Assembly: GCA_031082185.1 (NCBI GenBank)
Contig: JAVHLI010000006.1
Location: 62,001-126,000, forward strand
DNA: 64,000 nt
Direction: 5' to 3'
Source: a bacterium
GTDB lineage: Bacteria > Sysuimicrobiota > Sysuimicrobiia > Sysuimicrobiales > Humicultoraceae
Positions within the stretch are counted from its first letter, which is position 1. Each line of letters opens with the position of its first letter. The notes beneath the pieces are model-generated. The model was not told where the DNA came from. It worked only from the letters and a program-made list of their open reading frames with translations, and searched no databases. Below, piece by piece: positions 25,837 to 34,436 of this stretch. The position numbers and the translations under genes were made by a program.

Positions 25837-27141
25837 ATGCCCGACGAGCACGCCGCTTTCGCGGACCGCGTCACCCGCATGCGCGACCTCCTGGCGGCCA
25901 ACCTCTCCGAGGACTGGCCCAACCTGCCGGTAGTCGGCGGCGAAGGAGCCTTTCTGTTTGGTCTGGACGGCCGGCGCTACCTCGACTTCGTGGCTGGATT
26001 TGCCGCGTGCAATCTGGGCCACCGCCATCCCCGCGTGGTCGCCGCGGCCAAGGCCCAGATGGACCGGCTCATCCACGGCGCGATCGGCCTGGTGGTGTAT
26101 GATCCGATCCTGCGCTTGAGCGAGGATCTGGGCCGGATCACGCCGGGCGATCTCAACGCCTTCTTCTGGGGCAGCAGCGGCACCGAGGCCGTGGAAGGCG
26201 CCCTGAAGCTGGCGCGATATGTCACCGGCCGCCCGGCCATCGTGGGCTTCATCGGCGGGTTCCACGGCCGATCGTTTGGATCGACCTCGGTCACCGCGTC
26301 CAACTCCAAGTACCGCAAGCACTACGAGCCGCTGCTTCCATCGATCTACCACGTGCCGTTCCCGTACTGTTTTCGCTGCCAGCACAGGGTCGGGCCCGGC
26401 TGTTGCGGCGATCCCCTCGCCAGTCTGGACCGGCTGTTCAAGTATGTGGTGGACCCATGCGAGGTCGCGGCGGTGATCGTTGAGCCGATCCAGGGAGAGG
26501 GCGGCTTCGTGGTGCCGCCGCCGGATTTCCTGCCCGGCCTCCGGGACCTCTGCAGCCGGCACGGGATCCTGCTGATCTTCGACGAGATCCAGACAGGGTT
26601 CGGCCGCACCGGCGCGATGTTCGCGTCCGAAACGTTCGGTGTCACGCCGGACATCCTGGCCCTGTCCAAGAGCATCGCCTCCGGCTTTCCCCTGAGCGCG
26701 GTGGCCGCCAGTCCGGCCCTGATGCAGCGATGGGGTCCCGGCTCGCACGGAACGACCTTCGGCGGCAACCCGGTCTCCTGCGCAGCGGCGATCGCTACCC
26801 TGGAGGTCTTCCGGGAAGAGGGCGTTCTTGACAACGCCCGCGCGCGCGGCGAGGAGGCGATGGCCCGGCTCGGCGAGCTTGCCCGGATGTCGCCGTTCAT
26901 CGGGGACGTTCGGGGAAGGGGACTGATGATCGGCCTGGAGTTCGTAGACCCGGCTGCGGATGGGGCGCCCAACGGGAATGCCGTGCGCACCGTCCTGGAG
27001 GGATGCCTGCGGCGCGGCCTGCTCCTCTATCCGGCCGGGCAGTCCGGCCACGTGCTGCGGATCACACCGCCGCTGACGGTGAACCGCGCGGAACTGGACG
27101 AGGGCCTGAGCATTCTGTCAGAGGTGGTCGCCGCGCTCTAG
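25837..27141 (+). CDS. Class III PLP-dependent aminotransferase
   Basis: A 434-residue aminotransferase of the GABA/ornithine/acetylornithine group. FDEIQTGFGRTG holds the PLP-binding Asp, and SKSIASGFPLSAV the Schiff-base Lys; GSSGTEAVEGALKLAR is the phosphate-binding region. A cysteine-rich insert, YCFRCQHRVGPGCCG near residue 175, occurs in some 4-aminobutyrate-type members and may bind metal. GAGGTG precedes ATG 25837. Amino donor is not decidable. The gene is convergent with the taurine-type ABC operon; a 16-bp direct repeat lies across its stop. Confidence 0.92.
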   Translation: MPDEHAAFADRVTRMRDLLAANLSEDWPNLPVVGGEGAFLFGLDGRRYLDFVAGFAACNLGHRHPRVVAAAKAQMDRLIHGAIGLVVYDPILRLSEDLGRITPGDLNAFFWGSSGTEAVEGALKLARYVTGRPAIVGFIGGFHGRSFGSTSVTASNSKYRKHYEPLLPSIYHVPFPYCFRCQHRVGPGCCGDPLASLDRLFKYVVDPCEVAAVIVEPIQGEGGFVVPPPDFLPGLRDLCSRHGILLIFDEIQTGFGRTGAMFASETFGVTPDILALSKSIASGFPLSAVAASPALMQRWGPGSHGTTFGGNPVSCAAAIATLEVFREEGVLDNARARGEEAMARLGELARMSPFIGDVRGRGLMIGLEFVDPAADGAPNGNAVRTVLEGCLRRGLLLYPAGQSGHVLRITPPLTVNRAELDEGLSILSEVVAAL

Positions 27142-27180
27142 CCGCCCGACGATGCGCCGGCAGGGCGCTCTAGCCGCCCG
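27133..27180. repeat. 16-bp direct repeat spanning two convergent stops
   Basis: GCGCTCTAGCCGCCCG occurs at 27133-27148 and 27165-27180. The first copy holds the TAG stop of the aminotransferase, the second (read on the minus strand) the stop of the ABC ATPase. It looks like a 32-bp duplication of a once shared CTAG junction. Confidence 0.9.
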
Positions 27181-27994
27181 CGGAGCCGCCGACCGCGGGG
27201 CGCTCCTGGTCCAGCACCCGCAGCGTCTCTTCCCGGATCAGGCCGTGCACCCGCTGGCGCAGCGCGATGAACTCCGGCGTGTCCATCACGCTCACCTCGC
27301 GCGGCCTGGGAAGCGCAACCGCCACCTCGGTCTTGATCCGGCCTGGGCGAGAGGTCATCACGTAGATCCGATCGGAGAGCAGTATCGCCTCGTCTATGTC
27401 GTGGGTCACGAACAGCACCGTCTTATGCGTCTGCTCCCAGACCCGCAGCAGCAACTCCTGCATCACCGAGCGCGTCTGAGCATCCAGCGCGCCGAAGGGC
27501 TCGTCCATCAGTAGAATTGCCGGCTCGTTGGCCATCGCGCGCGCGATGGCCACCCGCTGCTGCATGCCGCCCGAGAGTTCCTTGGGGTAGGCCGGCTCAG
27601 TGCCCCGCAGGCCCACCAGGTCCAGGTAACGGCGCACTATCTCCTGCCGCTTCTCCGCAGACGTGCCGCGCAACCGCAGACCGAACTCCACGTTGCCCTG
27701 CACCGTCAGCCAGGGAAAGAGCGTGTAGGACTGGAACACCATGCCGCGGTCGGCGCCCGGGCCCTCCACCGGGCGGTCATCGAGCAGCACCTCGCCCGAA
27801 GTTGGCCGGATCAGGCCGGCCACGATGCGCAGCAGGGTTGACTTGCCGCAGCCGGAGGGTCCGACGATCGAGACGAACTCCTCGTCGCGGACGCCCAGGC
27901 TGAGGTCTTCAATGGCCGTCACTGTGCCGCCCCTCCGGCGCGTGAAGACCACGCTTAGGCCGCGGATGGCGAGCTTCAGATCTTCGGTGACCAA
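27170..27994 (-). CDS. Taurine/sulfonate/nitrate-type ABC transporter ATPase
   Basis: A 274-residue ATPase of the SsuB/TauB family: Walker [10 protein letters not shown], signature LSGGMQQRV, Walker [13 protein letters not shown]. The frame is open far upstream into the permease gene, but those residues mirror the permease sequence in another frame. TTG 27994 gives the usual N-terminus about ten residues before the first strand and overlaps the permease 3' end by 19 bases. It energises the adjacent permease and binding protein. Confidence 0.9.
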   Translation of the reverse strand: MVTEDLKLAIRGLSVVFTRRRGGTVTAIEDLSLGVRDEEFVSIVGPSGCGKSTLLRIVAGLIRPTSGEVLLDDRPVEGPGADRGMVFQSYTLFPWLTVQGNVEFGLRLRGTSAEKRQEIVRRYLDLVGLRGTEPAYPKELSGGMQQRVAIARAMANEPAILLMDEPFGALDAQTRSVMQELLLRVWEQTHKTVLFVTHDIDEAILLSDRIYVMTSRPGRIKTEVAVALPRPREVSVMDTPEFIALRQRVHGLIREETLRVLDQERPAVGGSAGG

Positions 27995-28797
27995 GGCAGC
28001 AGCAACCTGTGAAGGCGTTTGAAGGTCAAATCGAAGACGAAGCCCAGCAGGCCGATGGTGAACAACCCGACGAAGATCCGGTCGGTGAACAGCCCGCGGC
28101 CGGCGTCCAGGATCATGTACCCCAGCCCGCGGTTGGCCGCCACCAGTTCGGCGACGATCAAGTAGGTCCAGGCCCACCCCATCGTGATGCGGAGGTTGTC
28201 CATCACCCCCGGCAGGGTGGCGGGTAGGAGCACGCGTCCGAAGACGTCGCCGCGGCCGGCGCCCAACGTGTAGGCGCTGTCGAGCAGGTCCTTGGGCACG
28301 CCCGCGGACACGTCCGCTATCAGCAGGATCAACTGGAAGAAGGTGCCGATGAAGATCACCGCCACCTTCTGCGGGGTGCCGATCCCGACGTAGAGGATCA
28401 GCAGCGGGATCATCGCGCTTACCGGCAGGTAGCGTACGAAGTTCACGATGGGTTCCAACAAGGCTTCGACGAACTTGAGCGTGCCCATCAGGATGCCGAG
28501 CGGCACCGCCAGCAGCACCGCCAGCACCCATCCCGTGACGATTACGCTGACGCTGGCCCAGGCATGCTCGGCCAGGCTGCCGTCGGCGATAAGCGCGGCC
28601 GCGGCCCGCACGATGTCAGACGGCGACGGCAGGAACAGCGGGGTGACGAAGCCGCCGTAAGTCAGGATGGCCCACAGCGAGAAAATCCCTGCGGCCGACG
28701 CGCCCACCCCTGCCAGGTACGCGCTGCGGGAGATCGGCTCGTGCGGCCGCAGGATCTCGCTTAGCCGGGCCAGCAGCCCGGGTCGGTCGCGTTTCAC
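27976..28797 (-). CDS. Taurine/sulfonate/nitrate-type ABC transporter permease
   Basis: A 273-residue permease of the SsuC/TauC family with six hydrophobic segments and an EAA-type loop (DSAYTLGAGRGDVFGRVLLP) that docks the ATPase. It lies 13 bases after the binding-protein gene and overlaps the ATPase gene. Substrate is unknown: aromatic or aliphatic sulfonates, nitrate, or pyrimidine/riboflavin precursors are family options. Confidence 0.92.
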   Translation of the reverse strand: MKRDRPGLLARLSEILRPHEPISRSAYLAGVGASAAGIFSLWAILTYGGFVTPLFLPSPSDIVRAAAALIADGSLAEHAWASVSVIVTGWVLAVLLAVPLGILMGTLKFVEALLEPIVNFVRYLPVSAMIPLLILYVGIGTPQKVAVIFIGTFFQLILLIADVSAGVPKDLLDSAYTLGAGRGDVFGRVLLPATLPGVMDNLRITMGWAWTYLIVAELVAANRGLGYMILDAGRGLFTDRIFVGLFTIGLLGFVFDLTFKRLHRLLLPWSPKI

Positions 28798-28810
28798 CGC
28801 CTGGAGCGTC

Positions 28811-29800
28811 TCACTTCCCGACGAACGACGGATCCAGGATGTCTGTCGCCTTGATCCCCTTCATCCCGGCCTTGCCCAGACCGGTCCACAGGTCAACGGC
28901 GAACTGCGCGGTCTTGTAGCCGATCCCGGGCTTGTCCTTCGTGCCGAAGAACTCCTGGGAGGCGGCCAGATCGTAGTAACGGATGCCGGTCAGCGTCTCC
29001 GCGAAGATCTTGGGATCCTTCAGCCATCCGCCGACGGCCTCGGCCATGATCTTGTTGCTCTCGTCCGGGTTCTGCTTCCAGTAGTCCACGGCGCGGTGCC
29101 AGGCCTTGACCAGGTTGGCCATGTCCTTGGGCCGGGCCTTGATCACGTCCTTGCGGAAGACCAGGACGTCCACTATCAGATTGGGCGTGGCCGAGGAGTC
29201 CACCAGGATCTTGCCGTGCGGCGCCTGCTTGCCCTTGGTCAGCCAGGGCTCCCAGGTGACCGCGGCGTCCACCTTGCCGGCCACGAACGCAGCGCCGGCA
29301 TCCCCGGCGGTCATGTTGACCACGGTGATGTCTTTGAGCGAGAGACCGGCCTGCTTGAGGAGGAAGGCCAGGAAGAAGTGGCTGACCGAACCCTCGCTGA
29401 ACGCCACCTTCTTGCCCTTGAGGTCCCGGACCGAGGCGATCTCCTTGCGTGCGACGATACCGTCGCCGCCCTTGGAGTCGTCCATCGCGAGAATGGCGGC
29501 CATCTGGAAGTCGGGCTTGACGCGCTGCACCACCGTGTCAATCGTGGTCATGAGCCCGTCAATGCGCTTGGCGGCCAGCGCCACGTACCGGGGCTTGGTG
29601 TCCTCCATCAGCACAAACTCGACCGAGGTGCCCATCTCCTTGAGGAAGCCCTTCTTCTCGGCTAGGAAGAGCGGACCGTAGCCCACCCAGACCGGATAGC
29701 CAATCTTGAGCGGGGTCTGGGCAGGAAGGGGTGCGGGCAGGACGAACGCGCCCGCTACCAGGAACATGGCGAGGACCAGAGCAACCCAGCGACCTCTCAT
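28811..29800 (-). CDS. NMT1/SsuA-type ABC substrate-binding protein
   Basis: A 329-residue secreted binding protein beginning with a signal peptide (MRGRWVALVLAMFLVAGAF). The mature part has LKIGYPVWVGYGPLFLAEKKG and AAVTWEPWLTKG, typical of the NMT1/TauA/SsuA fold. GGAGGTG lies 5 bases before ATG 29800, so I reject the longer frame from 29947. It sits between a PfkB-family kinase and the permease, suggesting the imported compound or its product is phosphorylated. Confidence 0.92.
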   Translation of the reverse strand: MRGRWVALVLAMFLVAGAFVLPAPLPAQTPLKIGYPVWVGYGPLFLAEKKGFLKEMGTSVEFVLMEDTKPRYVALAAKRIDGLMTTIDTVVQRVKPDFQMAAILAMDDSKGGDGIVARKEIASVRDLKGKKVAFSEGSVSHFFLAFLLKQAGLSLKDITVVNMTAGDAGAAFVAGKVDAAVTWEPWLTKGKQAPHGKILVDSSATPNLIVDVLVFRKDVIKARPKDMANLVKAWHRAVDYWKQNPDESNKIMAEAVGGWLKDPKIFAETLTGIRYYDLAASQEFFGTKDKPGIGYKTAQFAVDLWTGLGKAGMKGIKATDILDPSFVGK

Positions 29801-29832
29801 CACGCCACCTCCGAGTATGATGCCTTGTCTGC

Positions 29833-30711
29833 TTAGAGCCAATCCGGTGGACTCCCTGCCAGCATGCCCTCTGCCTCTTTCCGCGACCCCCGGTAGGGTC
29901 CGGGGTGTTCCATCTTCAGCGAGGTGACCGCGGCGGCAAGCCGGCACGCTTCCTCCGGTGCCGAGTCCAGCCGCGAAGCCACGTACGTGGCAAAGCAGGT
30001 GTCGCCCCGGCCGGTGCGGCCGCGCACGATCCGGGGTGTGAACGCGGCCTCGACGAACATTCCTTCCGCGCGCACGAGGATACCGCCCGCGTGCGTCAGC
30101 ACAATCTCCCGCGGCCCCAGCGCGGAGAGGGCTTCCGCCGCCTTCCGGAGATCGGTCTGGCCGGTGAGCACCTCGGCCTCGGCGTCGTCGGCCTTCAGGA
30201 ACGCGACGCCGGCAAGGTCGGACGCCTTGCCGGGCCAGTCCACCGTGACCAGCGCGTCGCCCTGCCGGACCCGCACGAACCCCTGCACGTCGAGTCCAAC
30301 CGGCCCGCGCGCCACCAGCTCGCTCACGAGATCACCGGTGACCTCACCGGCCATCAGGGGAGTGATGATCGTGACGCGTGCGTCCAAGCGAGGGATTTCC
30401 CCGGAGGGGAAGGGACCGGCGAACGCCAGCGGCCGGCAGATTCGCCTGTCCATCTCATTGCCCGGATAGACGTTCTCGATGCCGGTGGTCTCCGGAGCCG
30501 CTGACGCGTGGACGCTTATCCCCTCGCCGCGCAGCTCCTCCAGTAGGCCGAAATCGTCCGGGTGGAGGCGGGTGACGACCGCGACGCCGAATCCGAGCCG
30601 GCGCAGCGCCATTGAGCCATAGTAGACCCCGCCCCCGGACGCAATCTCCGTGATCCCACGGAAGATCAACCTATCCTTGGCGAAGTGCCCAACAAGCGCG
30701 ACGTCAATCAC
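29833..30711 (-). CDS. PfkB-family carbohydrate/nucleoside kinase
   Basis: A 292-residue ribokinase-superfamily kinase. The N-terminal GGGVYYGSMALRRLG substrate region and the C-terminal anion-hole motif TGRGDTCFATYV are clear; the usual motif is TGAGD, so the second residue differs but the catalytic Asp is kept. Start is GTG 30711, overlapping the GYD gene stop by one base (TAGTG). Its place ahead of an ABC importer suggests it traps the imported substrate by phosphorylation; the actual sugar, polyol or nucleoside is unknown. Confidence 0.87.
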   Translation of the reverse strand: MIDVALVGHFAKDRLIFRGITEIASGGGVYYGSMALRRLGFGVAVVTRLHPDDFGLLEELRGEGISVHASAAPETTGIENVYPGNEMDRRICRPLAFAGPFPSGEIPRLDARVTIITPLMAGEVTGDLVSELVARGPVGLDVQGFVRVRQGDALVTVDWPGKASDLAGVAFLKADDAEAEVLTGQTDLRKAAEALSALGPREIVLTHAGGILVRAEGMFVEAAFTPRIVRGRTGRGDTCFATYVASRLDSAPEEACRLAAAVTSLKMEHPGPYRGSRKEAEGMLAGSPPDWL

Positions 30712-30998
30712 TAGGGCTTCATCGAGGCGATGAATGTGTCAATCGGGATCATCGGCAGCGTCATGATCTTCACGCTGCCCCGCGCGCCCAACTCGATCGA
30801 GACCCGTGCCACAACCTCCGAGCTGGGCGCTTCCAGGATCGTGACGAAGTCGAACGGGCCCAGGACGGCATACTGCGCCAGGATCTTGGCCCCCCAGGAT
30901 TCGACCTCCTTGTTGACCTCCTTGATCCGGGCCGGGTTCTTCTTGATCGTCTCCGCGCCCTCGTCGGTCAGGTTGCTGAGCATCAGATAGGCACCCAT
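30711..30998 (-). CDS. GYD domain protein
   Basis: A 95-residue protein of the GYD family, a small dimeric ferredoxin-like fold of unknown function. Conserved segments are LSNLTDEGAETIKKNP near the start and VLGPFDFVTILEAP in the middle, with GSVKIMTLP near the end. It appears to be the first gene of the kinase/ABC operon, with translational coupling to the kinase. It is divergent from the Lon-like protease gene. Confidence 0.87.
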   Translation of the reverse strand: MGAYLMLSNLTDEGAETIKKNPARIKEVNKEVESWGAKILAQYAVLGPFDFVTILEAPSSEVVARVSIELGARGSVKIMTLPMIPIDTFIASMKP

Positions 30999-31083
30999 GC
31001 GTCACCCCTCCTGGTGTTTCGGATACCCTACGCCCACCACGATTCGATAGGAGTGGGCTGTTTACCCCCCGAATGTTCCCCAC

Positions 31084-33609
31084 ATGCCTACCTCAGACGA
31101 TACTCACAACAGCGATCTCCGCGCCAGATGCAGGGTGCCCGCGGACCAGGTCCGCTGGACGTGCCGGCCAGAGGACCTGCCATTTGAGACCACCGCCGAC
31201 CTCCCTGCCGGGGAGAGCATCGTCGGGCAGGACCGTGCCGTCCGGGCGCTCGATTTCGGTCTGACCGTCTCCCAGCCCGGCTACAATATCTTCGTGTCCG
31301 GACCCGTGGGAACCGGACGGACCACCTATACCCAGAGTCGGGTGCAGCAGGTTGCAGCCACCAAGGACGTGCCGTCCGACTGGATCTACGTGCACAACTT
31401 CCAGCAGCCCGACCAACCCATGGCGATCTCGCTTCCTCCAGGTGAAGGGTCCCGGTTCCGCCGCGAGATCGAACGCCTGGTGGACGAACTCAAGGATTCG
31501 ATACGTAAGCTGTTCGCCAGCGAGACGTTTGAGGCCAAGCGCAGCGGGGTCGTTCAGGCCTTCGAGCAGCAGGCGAACGCGCTCTGGCGCGACCTGGAGG
31601 CGGAGGCGCGGCGCCTGGGCTTCGCGCTCCAGCGCACGCCTGTGGGGATAGTGACGATCCCGATCGCGCCGTCCGGAGAGCCGCTGGCAGACGAGCAACT
31701 GGCCCAACTCACCGCAACCCACCGTCAGGAGCTCGAGCGTCGGGCGCGTGCGCTGCAGGAGAGCGTGGGCGACGCCACCCGCAAGGTGCGCGGCATCGAG
31801 CGGGAAGCGAAGGAGGCGGTGCAGGAGCTGGAGCGCTCCGCGGTCCTCTCTGTGGCCAGCCATGCAGTGGAAACACTCAAGCAGCAAAACGCCGGCCACG
31901 AGCGGATCCTCGGGTGGCTGGATCGCTTCCTGGCCGACGTCGTCGAGCGCCACGACGACTTCAAGGACGAGGCGGCCCAACAGCCGCAGTTCCCGTTTAT
32001 GACCCGGCGGGCCGAGTTCACGCGCTACCAGGTAAATCTATTGATTGACAACAGCCAGACCCGGGGCGCGCCGGTGGTGCTCGAGCTGAACCCCACCTAC
32101 TACAACCTGTTCGGGAAGGCGGAGTATCGCGGCGAGTTCGGCGCCATGGTCACGGACTTCACCATGATAAAGCCCGGCGCCATTCACCGAGCCAACGGAG
32201 GATACCTGATCGTCCAGGCGCGGGACCTGTTGGTGGCGCCGTTCTCGTGGGACGGCCTGAAGCGCATGCTGAAGAGCCGCGAGGTACGCATTGAGAACGT
32301 CGCCGAGCAGTACGGGATGTTCGCCGCCGCGACGCTGCGCCCTGAACCGATTCCGCTGAACGTCAAGGTGATCGTCATCGGCGCCTCCATGATCCACCAT
32401 CTCCTGTACCAGCTCGACGACGATTTCCCCAAGCTGTTCAAGATCAAGGCCGACTTCGACGTGGACATAGAGCGCACCAAGACCGCGATGGTCGAGTACG
32501 CGCAGGCGATCGGGACGATCTGCCGCGGGCAGGGGCTGCTGCCCTTTGACCGTGGCGCCGTGGCCCGCACGCTCGAGCAGAGCGCGCGCATCGCCGACGA
32601 CCAGCATCGGCTTTCGATGCGTTTCAACGAAATGGTGGATGTGATCTATGAGGCCGCGACGTGGGCGAAGACCGAGGGGTCCACGGTGGTTTCGGCGCCT
32701 CACGTCGTGCGCGCGATCGAGGAGCGCATCCGGCGCAGCAACCGGATCGAGGAGCGCATCCGCGATCTGATTCGCAACGGGCAGATCCTCATGAGCGCGG
32801 AGGGATCCGCGGTGGGTCAGGTGAACGGGCTGTCGGTCCTGATGCTGGGTGACTACGCCTTTGGGAGGCCGTCGCGGGTGACCGCTCGCACTTTTGTCGG
32901 CGGCCGGGGAGTAGTAAACATCGAACGCGAGGCCCAGATGTCAGGCCGCATTCACAGCAAGGGCGTGCTGACGCTGTCGGCCTACCTTGGTGGTAAGTTC
33001 GCCCGGCGGCGGCCGCTCTCGCTCAATGCCTCGATCACTTTCGAGCAGACCTATGAGGAGGTCGAGGGGGACTCCGCATCCTCCACCGAGCTGTACGCGC
33101 TGCTCAGCGACCTGGCCGGGGCGCCGATAGACCAGGGGATTGCCGTTACCGGCTCAGTGAACCAGAAAGGCGAGATCCAGCCGATCGGCGGCGTCAACGA
33201 GAAGATCGAAGGCTTCTACTACGCGTGCAAGGCGCTGGGGCTGACCGGCCGGCAGGGCGTGCTGATCCCCCACCAGAACCTGCGCAACCTGATGCTGAAC
33301 GACGAGGTGACCGGGGCGATTCGGGAGGGCCGGTTCGGCATCTGGGCCGTGCGCTCGATTGACGAGGGCATCGAGGTATTGACCGGGCTGCCCGCGGGCC
33401 AGGCCGACGAACAGGGGAGCTACCCCGAGGGCACGCTCAACTTCCTGGTGGCCCGGCGCCTGGACGAGATGGCGGATCTGCTGCGCCGGTTTGCGCCCCA
33501 CCGCGCGGCGCGCGACGAGGGGAGAACCCGCGAGGACGGCGCGGACAAGGAGGCGGCACCCGACGCCGTCCCGGGCAGTCCGGGCGGCGATCAGCAGGAG
33601 GCAGGCTAG
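31084..33609 (+). CDS. Lon-like protease with degenerate AAA site (LonC/AAA_32 type)
   Basis: An 841-residue protein: an AAA-like N-terminal region, a long helical insertion (about 130-320), then a Lon peptidase domain. The catalytic dyad is Ser664 in EGDSASS and Lys707 in GGVNEKIEG, 43 residues apart as in Lon. The Walker A-like loop is GPVGTGRTT, with Arg79 in place of the invariant Lys, and no clear Walker B DE pair is visible (NGGYLIVQARDLL). This recalls LonC and AAA_32 Lon-like proteins, some of which cut unfolded proteins without ATP. No ribosome site is visible ahead of ATG 31084. It shares the CTAG stop with the convergent DinB gene. Confidence 0.9.
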   Translation: MPTSDDTHNSDLRARCRVPADQVRWTCRPEDLPFETTADLPAGESIVGQDRAVRALDFGLTVSQPGYNIFVSGPVGTGRTTYTQSRVQQVAATKDVPSDWIYVHNFQQPDQPMAISLPPGEGSRFRREIERLVDELKDSIRKLFASETFEAKRSGVVQAFEQQANALWRDLEAEARRLGFALQRTPVGIVTIPIAPSGEPLADEQLAQLTATHRQELERRARALQESVGDATRKVRGIEREAKEAVQELERSAVLSVASHAVETLKQQNAGHERILGWLDRFLADVVERHDDFKDEAAQQPQFPFMTRRAEFTRYQVNLLIDNSQTRGAPVVLELNPTYYNLFGKAEYRGEFGAMVTDFTMIKPGAIHRANGGYLIVQARDLLVAPFSWDGLKRMLKSREVRIENVAEQYGMFAAATLRPEPIPLNVKVIVIGASMIHHLLYQLDDDFPKLFKIKADFDVDIERTKTAMVEYAQAIGTICRGQGLLPFDRGAVARTLEQSARIADDQHRLSMRFNEMVDVIYEAATWAKTEGSTVVSAPHVVRAIEERIRRSNRIEERIRDLIRNGQILMSAEGSAVGQVNGLSVLMLGDYAFGRPSRVTARTFVGGRGVVNIEREAQMSGRIHSKGVLTLSAYLGGKFARRRPLSLNASITFEQTYEEVEGDSASSTELYALLSDLAGAPIDQGIAVTGSVNQKGEIQPIGGVNEKIEGFYYACKALGLTGRQGVLIPHQNLRNLMLNDEVTGAIREGRFGIWAVRSIDEGIEVLTGLPAGQADEQGSYPEGTLNFLVARRLDEMADLLRRFAPHRAARDEGRTREDGADKEAAPDAVPGSPGGDQQEAG

Positions 33610-34049
33610 TCGATCGGCGGTAGGTCCAGCAGGCCGCGCAGGGTCATTATCTGCCCCACGTGATAGCTGTCGTGCGCGATGTAGGGCGCGAGCCGTTCCA
33701 GTTCCTTCTCATCGGACGTGCCGATGGCTTCCGAGACCTGCCGGTGAGAGTCCGCAAACCGGCTACACGCGGTCTGCCAGGCATCGTCGCTGGTCTCGGC
33801 CGGCTCCTCCCAGTTGCGGCGCTTGACCTCGGACTTGTCCGGCATATCCCCGGCTATTGCGCGCAGCGCGTACTCGCGCCAGAAGAGAATGTGGTGGAGG
33901 ACCTGCCAGACGGAGTGCCGCTGCGGCGCGGGTTTCCAGGACGCCTGCTGCGCCGTGAGTCCGTCCAGCGCCTTCCCCCATGCCGCGTGATACAGGCCCT
34001 CCGTCCAGGCCCTCTGCCACAAATCGAGGAGCCACTGCCGGTCGCCCAT
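33606..34049 (-). CDS. DinB-family protein
   Basis: A 147-residue four-helix-bundle protein of the DinB/YfiT type. Putative metal-binding histidines lie in VWQVLHHILFWREY and in AHDSYHVGQIMTLR, as in thiol-dependent transferases of this fold; the function is unknown. AAGGAGG stands 7 bases before ATG 34049 (GTG 34052 is an alternative). The ribosome site begins only a few bases after the end of the SRP RNA, so both may lie on one transcript. Confidence 0.85.
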   Translation of the reverse strand: MGDRQWLLDLWQRAWTEGLYHAAWGKALDGLTAQQASWKPAPQRHSVWQVLHHILFWREYALRAIAGDMPDKSEVKRRNWEEPAETSDDAWQTACSRFADSHRQVSEAIGTSDEKELERLAPYIAHDSYHVGQIMTLRGLLDLPPID

Positions 34050-34066
34050 CACACGCCCTCCTTAAT

Positions 34067-34336
34067 GGCCGTGCACCCGCCTTCGACGACCATCCCCCGG
34101 GCGGTGTCCGCGCCGCCGGCTCCGGCCAGGTGTCCCTGCGGCACACGGGGCGGCTGACGTACCGTTGCTCCCTTCCGGGCCTGGCGGGGTTGGTCAGTTC
34201 CCGTTGCACAGGACCCGGCCTTCCTTGCTGCGCGCGCGGGCCTGGCCCCACGAGATGGCGCCTCTGGGCGGGAGTTCAGCCCCGCTGTAGCGGATTGCGG
34301 GTACAGGGAACCGCTAGCTCCCCACCTAGCACGGCC
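34067..34336 (-). ncRNA. ffs: Signal recognition particle RNA, long Bacillus-type
   Basis: On the minus strand the sequence GGCCGTGCTAGGTGGGGAGC begins the Alu domain, with CCCGCAATCCGC and further conserved loops downstream, and the Ffh-binding apical loop reads AGGCCCGGAAGGGAGCA. An 8-bp closing helix pairs GGCCGTGC (34336-34329) with GCACGGCC (34074-34067). That gives 270 nt, very close to the B. subtilis scRNA length. A TATGAT box at 34348-34343 lies 6 bases upstream. It assembles with Ffh for co-translational protein targeting. Confidence 0.95.
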
Positions 34337-34342
34337 AACCGC

Positions 34343-34348
34343 ATCATA
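34343..34348 (-). promoter_or_regulatory. -10 box for SRP RNA
   Basis: TATGAT on the minus strand, 6 bases before the proposed 5' end of the SRP RNA. No good -35 element is seen 17 bases upstream. Confidence 0.6.
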
Positions 34349-34436
34349 CCATACAGGTGGAGCACGGGCGCGGGGCAGGATTCACGCGGACCACCACAGA
34401 ATTAATACTGTTACACCCCCTTGCTGGAGGCTGGTC
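34349..34436. other. Divergent spacer between SRP RNA and acyl-CoA ligase
   Basis: A short, relatively AT-rich stretch containing AATTAATACTG, likely holding the promoter of the ligase gene. A strong GGAGG (34426-34430) sits at its end. Together with the SRP RNA it accounts for the whole 387-base stretch without protein genes. Confidence 0.5.

Noticed and set aside
27995-28531. N-terminal extension of the taurine-type ATPase frame
   Set aside because: The extra 179 residues are the permease gene read in another frame; the ATPase fold starts after TTG 27994.
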